Origin: Patiria pectinifera
Lineage: Eukaryota; Echinodermata; Asteroidea; Valvatida; Asterinidae
Direction: 5' to 3'
Assembly: GCA_029964075.1 (NCBI GenBank)
Contig: CM057140.1
Coordinates: 15,332,643 to 15,396,642, forward strand
DNA: 64,000 nucleotides
Shown: positions 24,931 to 36,799 of the stretch, one piece after another
Numbering within the stretch: position 1 is the stretch's first letter
Layout: each line of letters starts with the position of its first letter
The notes under the pieces: generated by a model
The model's input: the letters and a program-made list of their open reading frames with translations, nothing else
What the model was told of the DNA's origin: nothing
Databases searched by the model: none
Program-made: the position numbers and the translations under genes

Positions 24931-26549
24931 TATTTTTTTGCAAATAGCAAGGATTTATTGTGGATAAAAAAAATGATATTTTCACTCAATTTTTACCATT
25001 TTTTCTGAACGCCATACTTTTTATGATGGCACATTCATTGGCAAGAGAGAGTTTGGAATGTGTTATAAGGCCCCTCAGGCATCTTCCGTGCAAATTTTGA
25101 ACAATTTAATTTTTCAGCCAAAATTTAAAAAAAAATCGTGCAAGGGGTTACCCTTAGCCTACATTTTTTGGTCAAAATTTGACTTTTCTGGAAACGACTC
25201 AGAAACACTCTAAGATGCACGATTAACATTTTTTAATCCTTCAGGAGGCATTATTCCGGAGACTTGGGCTATTATGAAGGATTTTTTTAACACAAAAAAA
25301 ATCAATCAATTTTTCTCGCTTAACATGCTAAACATTTCACTCAATTTTTGAATTTAAAATTTTACCAAAAATTGACATCTCTGAAAACAACTAAAAACTC
25401 TTCTGGATATCGATACGCGATAATCATAATTCTTAACCTTTGAGATATTTTGACAGTTATGAAATATTCACAGAGAAAAATATTTAGAAGTTGGTTTTGA
25501 AAAATAATTATCTTCGATGCCTTGTGGTGAAAAAAAAACATTATTTATCCTATACAATATCGAAGAAGGAACCGCGAATTTTTACGTCTAATATAAAAAC
25601 AATTAGAAGATGTAGAAGAGCGCATGCGCGCCAACTTGAACTCAGCAACTCTGCAGAGGACTACGAAAAAGGAATAAGGCCCTGAAATGGCGCTATTTTG
25701 CAATGGAGCGTAGGCATCTGTTTTTTAAGTGGCGATGGCCTTTTATTATGTTATTTTTGTATTATTATTATACATTTTTGACAAAGTCATGGGTTGTGGA
25801 AAGACTGTACAGCCCATCTTAAACCACTTCCCGTACAAAATACTATAAAAACTTAAAAGTTATCAGTTAAAGATAAAAACTTAAAGTAATCATGTAAACT
25901 GTAAAACAAAAAGGATAATATTTGAAATTTAACGTGTAAGAGGAAAAGAAAAAGTAAAATTAACATGATAAAATCTATGACCAACCAAAAAAAAATATAG
26001 TAAAATAGACGCGAGGACAAACATTACACACAATGATAAAACGTTAAAAAAGTACATATAAATTTAAAAGTGGGGGAAAAAAACCTCAACCAACTGGCCA
26101 AAAACAAAAGAGATAAAATGGAGTAAAAACATATAAAAAAAAATGCCATGAGATTTTCTCCTAAAAAGTCATTGGATACCCCCCCCCCCCAACCCAGGAC
26201 AACTGAACGGAAAATAAAAGATGATGAAATAAATTTTTAGTCTGTGTATGTCTCAATTACCTTGGAGAGTTGTATTTTAATAAATTGTGAAGTGCGTGTA
26301 ATTATCACTGAGGTACATGTATATATGGAAGTTTATTTACTGGGCCACACTGCACCCCCACAGCGCCAATATGCAGCAGCGCATGCGCGCAGACTTATTT
26401 TTGAGAACCTTGATATAAGATGTGCGCATGCGCGCCAACTTAGTCAGAATCAGTCTACTTCAGACTGGTTCTGACTTTATTTTTTTTTTTTAATTGAGCA
26501 ATTCCGATCCGTACGTTATATATTTGTTCCAAATACCTTTAGTAAGAAG
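24931..26549. other. Repeat-rich, gene-free
   Basis: Diverged copies of a sequence with the shape 'TGACTTTTCTG-AAACGACTC-GAAACACTC' occur near 24405, 25190 and 25375, so the region includes an old repeat family. From about 25.75 to 26.2 kb the sequence is A-rich and of low complexity, with 12 C at 26179-26190. Three GCGCATGCGCGC words lie at 25620, 26379 and 26424. Two of them are followed by the same CAACTT, so they are copies of one repeat. Confidence 0.4.
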
Positions 26550-26622
26550 AGCGCGATGGCCTAGTGGAAGGCACCCTAGCGCTCAACCGAAAGGTTGTGG
26601 GTTCGAGTCCCAGCGAATCCCA
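26550..26622 (+). repeat. tRNA-like module (pseudo-tRNA or SINE head)
   Basis: Box A-like TGGCCTAGTGG (26557-26567) and a perfect box B, GGTTCGAGTCC (26600-26610), are spaced as in tRNA genes. Between them CAACC-GAAA-GGTTG forms a stem. I could not form a complementary acceptor stem, so I do not call a functional tRNA. It is more likely a tRNA-derived SINE head or tRNA pseudogene. The T-rich sequence that follows could terminate pol III. Confidence 0.6.
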
Positions 26623-26680
26623 GTTGGAATTTTTACTTCTTTTTGATTTTTACTTACTTATATTAAAAAGAGTAAAATTC

Positions 26681-26847
26681 TATTTATTTTATTTTATTTT
26701 ATATAGTTGGGGTAGACGAGCGATACAGAACTCGGACCAGCCGCAGGTTTCCCTGCAGCCAGTCCGAGTTGCCGCGGCCGGGACTCGAACCAGGGGCGCC
26801 GGCTTACCCGCTGGGACCTCTACCGGGTGCGCTATCTGGGTCCCCCC
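26681..26847 (-). mobile_element. tRNA-derived SINE with a 19-bp terminal hairpin
   Basis: Reading the minus strand from 26847: a tRNA-like head with box A-like TAGCGCACCCGGTAGAGG (26834-26817) and a perfect box B GGTTCGAGTCC (26791-26781). A GC-rich linker, a long hairpin (26770-26729), a short unique stretch and a tail of TAAAA repeats (26704-26681) follow. Head plus body plus A-rich tandem tail is the layout of a SINE transcribed by RNA polymerase III. I could not find a partner LINE tail or clear target duplications. I do not recognise the body, so the family may be lineage-specific. Confidence 0.65.
26729..26770 (-). other. RNA hairpin, 19-bp stem with GAAA tetraloop
   Basis: On the minus strand AACTCGGACTGGCTGCAGG pairs with CCTGCGGCTGGTCCGAGTT across a GAAA loop. 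All 19 positions pair: 16 Watson-Crick and 3 G-U. Read as + strand RNA the same three positions would be A-C mismatches, so the structure is specific to the transcript expected from the adjacent pol III boxes. GNRA tetraloops are known to stabilise RNA stems. The role (RNA stability, protein or reverse transcriptase binding) is unknown. Confidence 0.75.
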
Positions 26848-26910
26848 GTTGAAACTACACTTCCAATAATTAAAACCCTTAGAATCAACTACAGAAATTG
26901 AAAATAAAAT

Positions 26911-26980
26911 ACGGCCCCGAGATTCGAACCCGGGTCTCCAGATCAGAAGTTCCGTGCCTTACCGCCAGGCCACCGGCACT
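26911..26980 (-). repeat. tRNA-like module, minus strand
   Basis: Box A-like TGGCCTGGCGGTAAGG (26972-26957) and box B GGTTCGAATCT (26930-26920) flank a possible anticodon arm. The T stem (CCGGG/CTCGG) pairs in all five positions with one G-U. The two ends do not make a proper acceptor stem. I call it a tRNA-derived repeat or pseudogene rather than a tRNA gene. A still weaker box B-like word (GGGTGCAAATCCC, minus strand, near 27068) suggests a fourth decayed copy. Confidence 0.55.
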
Positions 26981-27749
26981 TCTTAGATTCGAATTTTGAA
27001 TTTTAAATATATATAACATCGATTCGTACTTAGTAATAAATCAGAAATTTGGATATCTGGCTGGGGATTTGCACCCGTGATCTGATCAACGTTGCTAATT
27101 TTTATCAAACTAGTTAGTGCTGAAATATATATTTTAAAAATATTATTAACGTTTAAATAAACTTGCTTACGTGATGCCTCATGGTGAGTAGAAAAACAAC
27201 TTCCGAAGTCGTACGGTATTGGTGATGATTTTGTTCTGCCCCACTGGCGAAGCCGAGGTACCGTTTCTGCCATGTCCTTCAAGTTGTTGATGCCCTCCGA
27301 CTAACTCAAGATCAACTCGGCATATTTCTTCAGTCTTGCTATATATTTTTGTCTTGGAATACCCAGCAAGTAATTTTACTACTCTATAATTTTGGACATT
27401 TTACGTCATTATCAAGATAGGGTAAAATACTGGAAATCTTGTCAATGGAATATCTTATAATAATTATTGCGGTGCCAAATACAGACCCATTTATGTAAAA
27501 CAAGTTATGTGTGACTGTCTTTAAAAAAAAGAGTAATTATCCTAAAACTGGGCTTCAGACCGGGTTGGTCTTGGGATCATTTAGAAGCCTTTTGATTTTA
27601 CTTTCTTTAGGTAAAGGTAATTGTCAATGGTAGGGGGAAAATACCTCAAGACATATCTCGAGAAATACTTAAATTAACTTCAAGTTTGAAACGATCTCCA
27701 GTATTTGACCATTATCAAAATAACCTGAATCAAGATTTACGACAAGACA
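26981..27749. other. No gene recognised
   Basis: Unassigned AT-rich sequence apart from the weak box B-like word near 27068. The 99-codon open frame on the minus strand (26983-27282) overlaps the tRNA-like module and has no recognised motif. Confidence 0.4.
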
Positions 27750-27999
27750 TTTTATGACCTAGGGGTCTGTCATTGTGCAGGGTTGGAGAGACACGCCCTA
27801 TTGGCGAGTGTTTTTGTTTCATTTTTTTCCTCCTTTGCAGCCCTCCACTGTCCACGTTCTGTCTTTCGTGTGTAGTGTTTATTTGGTTTCTTATTGTTTG
27901 TATATCCTTTTTGTCTTAATATCAAATTTTATGTATTTATTGTAATTGTGTGTTTATATGTCAATTTGCCGAATAAAATATTATTATTATTATTATTAT
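27750..27999 (+). mobile_element. Probable retroelement 3' end with (ATT)n tail
   Basis: The sequence runs through a T-rich 3' UTR-like stretch into CAATTTGCCGAATAAAATA followed by a tandem ATT array (27979-27999). A 3' UTR-like end joined to a short tandem tail is typical of LINE or Penelope copies in marine invertebrates. No coding part remains, so the family is not assigned. The exact 5' limit is a guess. Confidence 0.45.
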
Positions 28000-30900
28000 G
28001 TCTGAAAGTAACGATGATCCATTTCCGATAAAAATCTGTTGTAATACCAAATAAAAACTGGGGAAATAAAAAGTGGTACCAACTTGAGCGTATAGATGGC
28101 TGTGCATTACGGTTTCGATATAAATCCACATAGTCGTCTCATTGGACTGGTTTAATTATTATTTTGAAAACTTTGAAACTATGTCTGGCTCCGAAATTCT
28201 CTACTCCGATGCACTTTACTTGAACAAATAGTCCCATCCTGGCTCTTTGCCTTAAAAAAGCAAAATTCCATCATTTCTGCGGCTCTCTCATCAGACCTCT
28301 GAAACTTGAGAGGAACAAAATTATGCGAAGGTCGTTATGGTGTACATTTCCAAGAATCAATGAATAAAAGATCGATTCTAAATTCACTTTCGTTAGTTCA
28401 AGTGTTCGGTATCGAGTAATTCCCAAAAAACTGAGATGAGGTATATAATACTGAAGACAACGTGTTTGAGAATCGAATTTCAAAACTGTTTACATTGATC
28501 ATTGATTTTTTGTGACCCTAAAGTGGTGTTGATACAAAAATAATTGTGGCTGAAATAATCCACGGCAAAATTACGTTTGTCGTCTTTGCATATGTTTCAT
28601 GTCTGACATATCAAAGAATTTGTAAAATTGACAAAGATTGTAGCGGAACCCGCGGCTCTGCAAGAACGATTTCGATAAATCAAGATATCACGTTACATAA
28701 TTACATTAGGCGTCAGAACATACTCTTTCAGGTTTCCTTGAACAAATCTCATTAAAATAGTCCCATTCTGCCTCATTAGATGCCCATACATTCTTGAGAC
28801 ATCACGCACACAATGAAACCTCCAAAAGTCTGTTGCATCTGAGCCTAGACTGACAATCCACCAACAAAACACCGTCTTCACTTCACCGAGGAGCAGACAA
28901 TCTCCCCAAACCGCCATGGGGCTCACACAGCCTCACGTCCCTCGTTGGTAGTGTCAAGACACGGTAGTATTAATTGGTTTTGAAGACGGCACAGTCCTTG
29001 CCTCGCTAACTCGACCGCCTCCACATCCACAACCACAAGGACCTCGCTCTACTCTCTTCTGTAATTAGTTTGTCTGAAGGCACTGGGATTTCTTTGAAGA
29101 TGTGTTTTTGCCGTCTCTGGCGCTGCTCTTTCCGCTGGCTAGGAATAACAGGCTAATTTTAAGAGTGTTTGGGGCGGTAAAAGTGATGGGTTCATCAGGT
29201 ACTACAGTTGAGCAGGTGTTAGGAGGAAATGTTGGGCCTTTGTCGGCTTAAGTGGAGAGGATTTAGACGGTAAAGCTGTAGATTTTCACATTTTTTTCAA
29301 CAGGTTTTCCCAACTCAATGCGTTTAAACTTTACAAAGATATTGAGAAAATACCATGAGTTTTCAAGCTGGAAAAACAAGAATGGATAAACATCAAAATA
29401 ACTTTCTTTCTACACATGCAGTGATGCAGATTACACCCATTTATCTTAAACCAGGAACCATAAACAGTAACTTCCAAATATGACCTTTTGCTTTCAACAC
29501 ACTATAACCAACAGTTGTTTGGTGTCACGATCGCAAGTTACCCACAAAATCGAATCAATCTTGAGGCTTTGAGGTACCGCTGGGCACTCATCATGACGGA
29601 TGGATTTCGTTCTACATCCGCGGTAAATGTTCTTCAGTTAATGTAAAACCAAACATAGCAATCAAACCCCCTCCCCCTCCGGAATAGCACACATCACCTA
29701 ATTTATCACGAGAAATAGAATATAATACAGTCAAGGCGAGCAAGAAAACCAATCTATATATTTGCCTTAGGCTTAGCCAAGAATTGTTAGGGAATACAAA
29801 GGCGACAAAGTAAAGCATAAAAACCCAAATATCAACGCCTTCGGTGCTTGCAGGTGAAAACGGAATGCATCATCATGCTGAGGAAAAAACGATTTTTGAC
29901 GATGTTTTTCAAAATAAATACGAAAAGAGTAAGGTCTCAAGAAATTTGATGTACTTTAGCGAACATTTAATGCAGAAATGATAACCTACATGTTTGTGTA
30001 GCTGTTTGTTTTACTTCAGTGCCTATTGTTTCTGTCATCGTAACCTTAATAGAAAACTTCAAGTCTAAACTCAGTATTCTTAATAAAAGTTTTGTTTCTT
30101 GTAAATAAACTCACAAATTATTTTTTTTCCAACGATGGGATATAATTTTTACTGAACACAAAAAATCATATGAACAATAAGTATTTTTCAGACGATCTTT
30201 GAAACAACCATCAAAACAATAATGAAGGACAGGTATTACCAAAACTTTTAGTGTTTTAAAGACTGGTAAACGATTAAGTAAAAGGCAGAAGTTACAAATC
30301 GCTTGAACACAATATCTGTTTTTAAATCACAATAGCACCATTGATCGATTCAAAAATAATAATGCAAACACAATGAGCGTTTTCATTATCATATAAGGTC
30401 CCTTAACAAAACCAAAAAAATATTTATATTTTCAGAGTAAAGAAATAAAACAAATATGTCAACTTGCTTACCAGAAAAACAGAGAGATCAAAAAACACTT
30501 TTAATTAAAGGCTTCGGTCACTCTTTCAGATTTATCTCAGAATCATCTTTAAAAAAAAGTTTTAACTGTTTATTTTTTCCTGATACCATTTTTTTCTTGT
30601 GAAGGCTTTTCCACCATCAGCGGAAAAGCCACTGTTTTTCTTGTGATTTTTTTCTTTTCATCTTCTCCCTTGTTCTTCTATCCCAAATCCCATATACTTT
30701 GAAAATCTTTCATTTTCAGGGTCAGTTCAAAAGACTTCAATCTTGATGAAACACGTCATAAACTAAGACCCCATCCTGCATGGACAAGTGAGGTCATGAT
30801 GAAGTCATCTTAAAGGTGCATTTTTCTATAGAGAAAGTCTACAAGGCCAATTAGGTTGTAACTTTGTACATGTATGTACATAGTCAGGCATGTGTTGTAA

Positions 30901-33900
30901 ATAATAATTGAGGTGACATCATGATGAGGTCATCATGTGATTTTTTCATTTTTTCTTCAATCTTATATGCATATCATACAATTCTTTTTCTAAGAGGGTT
31001 GGAAGGTCATAGATATGCAAAATATTTTTAGAAACTTGAGATGTCCTGAATGATGTGAATAAAAAAACAAACTATTTTTTTTTCAACTTTCCTTAACCCT
31101 TTTTATTTTATCTGATCTTTTTTTCGAGTAACCACAGAATGCAAAAAGATAACAATGAACAAAGAAGACAGAATTTTTGTTTCCACTATCAGAAATGATT
31201 GTCTACCTTTGTATCAGGCATCAATAGGCACAAGTCATTCATTTGGTTTGGGTCACCTGAAGTAGTCTACAGACCAGGCGGATGACTTTCTGAAAATCTG
31301 TGGAGTATTTGCAGAGTCATAAGTAAGGCAAGCTGGAGCACATCGTCACTAGGATGCAGTGTTGATTCCTTGGCAAGATGGTTGATCTTGTATTACTCTT
31401 TTATTTTCTCCTCACTGTGATAAAAAAAAACGAAAATAAAGTTTTGAGACTTAATCAAGGTAAAATAACTATTTGTACCCTTGCTATTGTTTCACTGTGT
31501 ATGTTCAGTGTACATGTTTATGTACACTGATAAGGTGACTGATAAGGTGGCATACATGACTGATAAGGTGGCATAAGGTAGAATGGGATGAGCTATACAC
31601 TTTTGACTGATATTGTGTGCAGTTCAACTTGTTGAATGATTACACAAAACCTTTGAAGTGATTCTGGGTTGTTTTTTTTGTTACAGATAATAAAACCTTC
31701 ATAGTCACCGGTTCCTGAGAATTAAACCTTGAAAATGGGCAAAAGGGAAACAAATCAGCCATCGTGTCCAAATGTCCCAGGTGTCAGCTCGTTGGACCCC
31801 CAAGCTCCTTGCACCTGATCAACAACAGACTCGCACAACCTTGCAAGGGGCAATGTTGCCATTTTTGAGTTCATTTGTCTGATTTTTTCATTCAATAGAA
31901 TTTTTCCATTTTTTCCATTTTGTATAGCTCATCTCCTTCTACATTTGTACCTTAGGCCACAAACTTATCAATCACCGCTCGTACAAGTATGATGGCTTCA
32001 ATAACTTCCAAATTATGATAATTATTTATTAAAAACAATACAATTTTGAGAATCCACATATGCATGTCATACACTGATTGATTACAGAAACAGATGTACT
32101 GAGGCAGTGTGACAACAATGGTGCCTAAAACCAAACTCCAAGAAAATGACAATTTATTGGTGGTTGAAACTGACTTTGATGAATCTGTTAAAAATTCCCT
32201 TGATTCAAGTAACTCTGTCCACCTTGTAAGGCTGGTGAAATCAATGCCAAAATAAACTACATCAAAAAGAAATATTGGCATCAGAATGATAAATCCACTG
32301 CAAGCAGTACACCTGTCATCCCCCTCAATGCCAATTATCTCAAGGATTCTTCCAAGACAATTCTTCATTTCATCAATTCCCCAAGAATTTCAAAAATCAT
32401 TTTCGATTTCTCCACTGAAGTAATTTCACACACGGACTTAAAAAATAACCTCAAATAATTGACTCTTGGGCCATTCTTACCTTGAAATAACTTTGGTTAG
32501 TGGTTGCTTAATATCTTTGCACTGACATATTTTTAAAATACCTTTTGAATGAATAAGCACATGTGTATGCAAGATCAGCACTTTAACATATAAAAGGTCT
32601 TGCATTTAAAGAATCCCATATCCTTCAAAAATTGTTTGTTTCAATATTTGGTATTTTTTAAGAGAAAATTTAATTTTTTACAATTTCATCCAATTTAATT
32701 TGGTAAATGTAAAACAAAAACAGGAATTCAACTCAACTTAATTTTGCCATACATGTATGTCAATTTACATACAAAAATGACTAAATGACAAAATTTCACT
32801 CATTACAAACTCTAGAAAAACCAAAGGTACAAAATATGTGCTTTCGTTTTAGTGATAAAGATGCCCCATCCTTTCTCACTAATCCCCTGCAATCATGTCA
32901 TGCCTTAGTCCAACCTCAGAGGATCATTAAAAACAACATCGCTACCAGCGCAGAAAATTGTCTACAAACATTGATAAACTAAAAAACACCAAAAAACTTG
33001 AAGCCGTCCATCTCTCTATCCCTCCATGTCCAATAATGCACTGTAAAGTACATGTACTGTAAACTAATATTTGTGTTCGACATACGAGTCGTGGGTAAAT
33101 GTCAACTTCAGTGAGTTAAGTAGCAGCGACTTCCCAAGGACATATTGATGATATTTTCATTTGAAAACTTAAAAAGAGTCGAGATGTACAGTCACGGAAA
33201 TAGGCCAACTGACGATCAGTATCAATAAACGAATAAATTAATAAATTTAAAGGCTTAGGAGCCAATTCAGGATCTAGTTCACTGAAATGCTTACCCAAGC
33301 CATAATACTATTTGAAAAAAATGCAACATCCTAGATTTCCAGACAATGCATTTTCAATGCAATGGATGTCACTCTAAATTCCTCCTGTTTTTCTTAAGTA
33401 AAATCATCCTTTTGAGAGGAACAGGTAAAAAACACCCCCCTCCCTCTCCCCAAACCCCAAGTAATTAGATTTCAACAGGAAACCCAATGACAATCCACAA
33501 ATATTCCACGTCGGCAACAACTCAATCACCTTAATGAAACTACCAACCTGTCGGCCTTTACGGCACCAACAAACAGGAAGAAGGAAAAAGTCGGCTTTAA
33601 TAACGAGACAATTTGTGCCCAGTGTGATCAAATTCTGAGACAGACAGGATTTTACGTGTTATCCTCAGCTAATCATCCCGAGCAGGTTTTCTATCCTAAT
33701 TGCATTTGACGACAGTGAGTGGGTGGGTATGAATCTCAAGACAAGCCATTACTGTCTAGTTCCCTGAAACCATATCACTGTCACAACAGCAACGTTTAAA
33801 ATATTACCATCACCAGACCATTATTTGCATCTAATGTCAGAGTGGTGCCTCTGAGTCCAGTATTTAGGGCTATGACTTAGGTTTTTTCCACCTAAAGTAC

Positions 33901-34235
33901 TGATGTGTCTATCCATAGCCACAGACATTAACTGCCTTGTTAAGATGTATTGCCAAACTCAATTTTTAATGGATACAATGATGTTGTTAACAACTATTTT
34001 TTTGCAACACAAAACACTGTATTTGATCTAAAAAATTACCAATGGGTAAATTGTAGGAACAACAACAACAAAAAATCTAAACTTTGTTTAATGTTTGAAA
34101 TTGACCTTGCTTTAAAGTTGATGAGACTCAACATGTGATAAATGTAGGGGAGGGAGATGTCATGAAATATCCATGTACGACTAACAGAAGATGAACAATA
34201 CTGAATAAATAATGAATTCTTGTCATGTGAATTAC
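28000..34235. other. No exon supported; includes a short GATA-bearing tandem repeat
   Basis: AT-rich sequence. The longest open frame, 138 codons on the minus strand (31952-32368), has three hydrophobic stretches but no family match, and a frame of this length can occur by chance in a 64-kb window. Palindromic GATGAGGTCATC words near 30790-30950 look like remains of a repeat. If the minus-strand exon at 34236 continues, its next exon should lie in this interval, but I could not identify one. Confidence 0.4.
31506..31570. repeat. Inverted repeat followed by three ACTGATAAGGTG copies
   Basis: CAGTGTACAT (31506-31515) and its complement (31520-31529) form a perfect stem with a 4-nt loop. The 12-mer ACTGATAAGGTG occurs at 31526, 31538 and 31559, each holding a GATAAG site. 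The second and third copies are separated by GCATACATG. A local tandem expansion is the simplest reading. Confidence 0.6.
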
Positions 34236-34381
34236 CTCGAGCAGGCTTGATTCAGCTGCGCTAGTCCTGCATCAATGAGCGCCAGATGAATCAGCCCTCC
34301 AACCTGCGGCATACTCATCATGGATTGGTCTGGTACCTCGGCTACTTCATGTAGGAAAATGCCTGGAATGGCTGCCTCGTA
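34236..34381 (-). CDS. Candidate exon of the minus-strand Tudor-like gene
   Basis: Minus-strand acceptor TTTTGTCTCCAG precedes 34381 and donor GTAATT follows 34236. The 146-bp exon is open for 48 codons in phase 0 at its start and leaves two bases at its end. It encodes YEAAIPGIFLHEV, an acidic linker, then GGLIHLALIDAGLAQL. The last part resembles the closing strand and helix of an extended Tudor domain, where I know motifs like 'INxxLVxxGLA'. It joins the exon at 35381 without a frame shift. The similarity is suggestive only; a different protein family is possible. Confidence 0.55.
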
Positions 34382-35380
34382 CTGGAGACAAAATGAGAAT
34401 GAGATATCATGTTATTAACTTTGCTAACTTATGACTTGACATCCATCACCAATTTGCTCTTTTTACAGGGAAAAAACAAAAAGGTGTTCAGTTTGTCTAC
34501 ATATTCATGAATACATATATCTTCTTTTCTTAAATTAGATATTTATTCATTTTCAAATTTTATGAACATGGTGCAAATGTACATGCTTCTATGCATATGG
34601 GTTTCTATATCGTCTACATGTACATATATTACCCCCTGTTGGTGTCTTTGGAGAAGTGCCAGGCAACCTCATAATTTGTTCACATAAAAAGCCTTTTCCA
34701 TGGAAAGCATTTAAACAATACTTGCATTTGACTTAACACTTTGATAAGTATTCATGGCTTGGTAATGAACCTTCCTCTTTTTTTTAGCCAAACCAAATTT
34801 GCTCCCTTTCCGAGGTTGCAAGGCGCTGCATATTATTTCCTCCTATCCACACAATGCCAATCCCTTTTCAGATTTCTAAGGCACGCGTTCATTGCTTTTA
34901 ACAAGATCGGTCAACGTATTATTCCCTGGCTTTAACGTTCAGCCTGACAGGTGTACCATTCAATCAAGTAAACCAATGCAATTAAATTGAACTTTTTACA
35001 TAATGTAAACACTAGCTTTCACAGATCATGCCAGATTGAGCCCCATCAAACTCTAACAGTCTCTACATGTCTATTGACAGGTGATAAAGTCTCAAGATGT
35101 CAACAAAGTCAAGCCATTTCCATTCCTTGCTAAATCCTTTAACACCCGCAATGGCATTTGGGACATTTAATTAAGACACTTGATGTGTTTTTTAACCGGA
35201 ATCGACGTCTCAGCACACAAGGGATTTATTGCTTTCAAGGAAATAAAATGAGTGACGGACAAGGTTTGAAAAAAAAAATCATAAAATTCCATATTATAAT
35301 ACCAACAATCTTGCCTTCGGGAAGTGTTCTAATCGTGCCTCAGGCTACAGAGTCTCACATATTGTATTCCTAAAACTTAC

Positions 35381-35485
35381 TTCTGTCAGTAAATAGAAGA
35401 GTCGTTTTGGGAGGAATTCTGGCATGAACTCTTTCCATAGTTTTCCATTCTTTTTTGTCATATCAAGGATTAAAGAAAATTCTTT
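35381..35485 (-). CDS. Candidate exon upstream of the 34236 exon
   Basis: The 3' boundary is a strong donor (GTAAGT) on the minus strand. The 5' boundary is either TTTTCCAG before 35485 or TTTTGTCAG before 35504. The frame encodes a lysine-rich helix-like segment with KNGKLWKEFMPEFLP and ends RLFYLLTE in phase 0, matching the phase of the next exon at 34381. With the first acceptor it is also in phase with the exon at 47424. I recognise no diagnostic motif; assignment to the Tudor gene rests on strand, phase and order. Confidence 0.45.
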
Positions 35486-36799
35486 CTGGAAAACAGCTGT
35501 GTCACTGACAAAATGAGAACAGTCACCACAGAAGAAATATACATTTACGTGTATATCACTGAATGATGCCTGTTTAAATTCCATTCCTAAAATCTACAGA
35601 TACCTATCTCTCAAACAACACAGAAAGTTGCACAATTAAACAAACCTTCCCACTGTACTTTCCTGGCTATAACACACTCCATCTTACTTAACAAGAGACA
35701 TTCAGTTAACCAGAAATAAAAGCTCTTGGATTTGTGATGCAAATGAAAAGAAAATGATCTTGGAGGTCCTAATAAGGTACCGGGTAATAATGAGACCGCA
35801 CGGCCACCCAACTTATTAAGAGCATTGCAACATATGTTCCTACAAATCACTACCGACAGTAAATTACGTTTCTTGCAGATTTCGAACCCATGGTATAAAC
35901 CTCTAAACACACAGATATTACACTGATGCCTGTTCCAAATTTGATGAATTGCCTCTCTGGTCAGAGATTGAGAAGTTAGTTTGTGAAGCTGAAATGGACC
36001 TGACGCATCAGTTCCAATTTGTATCTCCCTTAGTCATTTCATTTGTGGGAGTGTGGGTGTGTGCTTGGTCTCATTGCTCTGTGATGGTACATCAACTGAC
36101 CATCCCAAATAGAGTGACATTGCCTTAAGCATGTTAAGGTCATCTCCTTGTGGCCTGAGGCTAATGGTCACATCTGCCTTGCTGACCATTCAGACTGGCT
36201 GTGATAAGGAATCATCTGCGTGACCATGAGGGATCCTGCGTGACACAATCAACCCTCAACTTCAAGCTAGCATCTTCTACAATATACATACAGAATGGGT
36301 TGCTGTTTTCTTGCTCCTGGATCTGCAAGTATTCACTGAATACTGTGAAAACAAGAAACCTGTCAGTACTTCCTTTCGACTCACCTCGTTCAGAATGAGC
36401 CGTTCGACATACTTATTAAGCGTGAACCGCCTAATTGAGAGAAAAAAAACGGTTGGGTTGGTGTGATTTTTGATTCTGATCAAGTTGTGTGGAGAGACAG
36501 TTGTGTGTGTGTAAAAAAACAAAAAAAAACGAGAAAATTACTTCCTGGAAAAGTGCATCACCATCTAGCAAATCAGTGAAAAATCGCCCAGGTCAGTGAA
36601 GCCAGGCCACACATGCTGAATTGCCACCTGCAATGAGCTGAATGGTTAGCAAAAACAGGAGGTTAACCGGGTGGACCCCCGACCAAGACGGCTCCGACAA
36701 GCCAATGCAAAATGCAAGCCGCAAGAAAAACAGAAGCAACAAAAAATAAAGTGTTCTGTACTTGTACTTCATTACACTTGACTAACCCTGCAAACGCAG

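Noticed and set aside
26550..26622. Functional tRNA gene
   Set aside because: Boxes A and B are good but the ends do not form an acceptor stem.
31952..32368. 138-codon minus-strand frame with three hydrophobic stretches
   Set aside because: No family recognised and no clear acceptor. Open frames of this size are expected a few times by chance in six frames of 64 kb.
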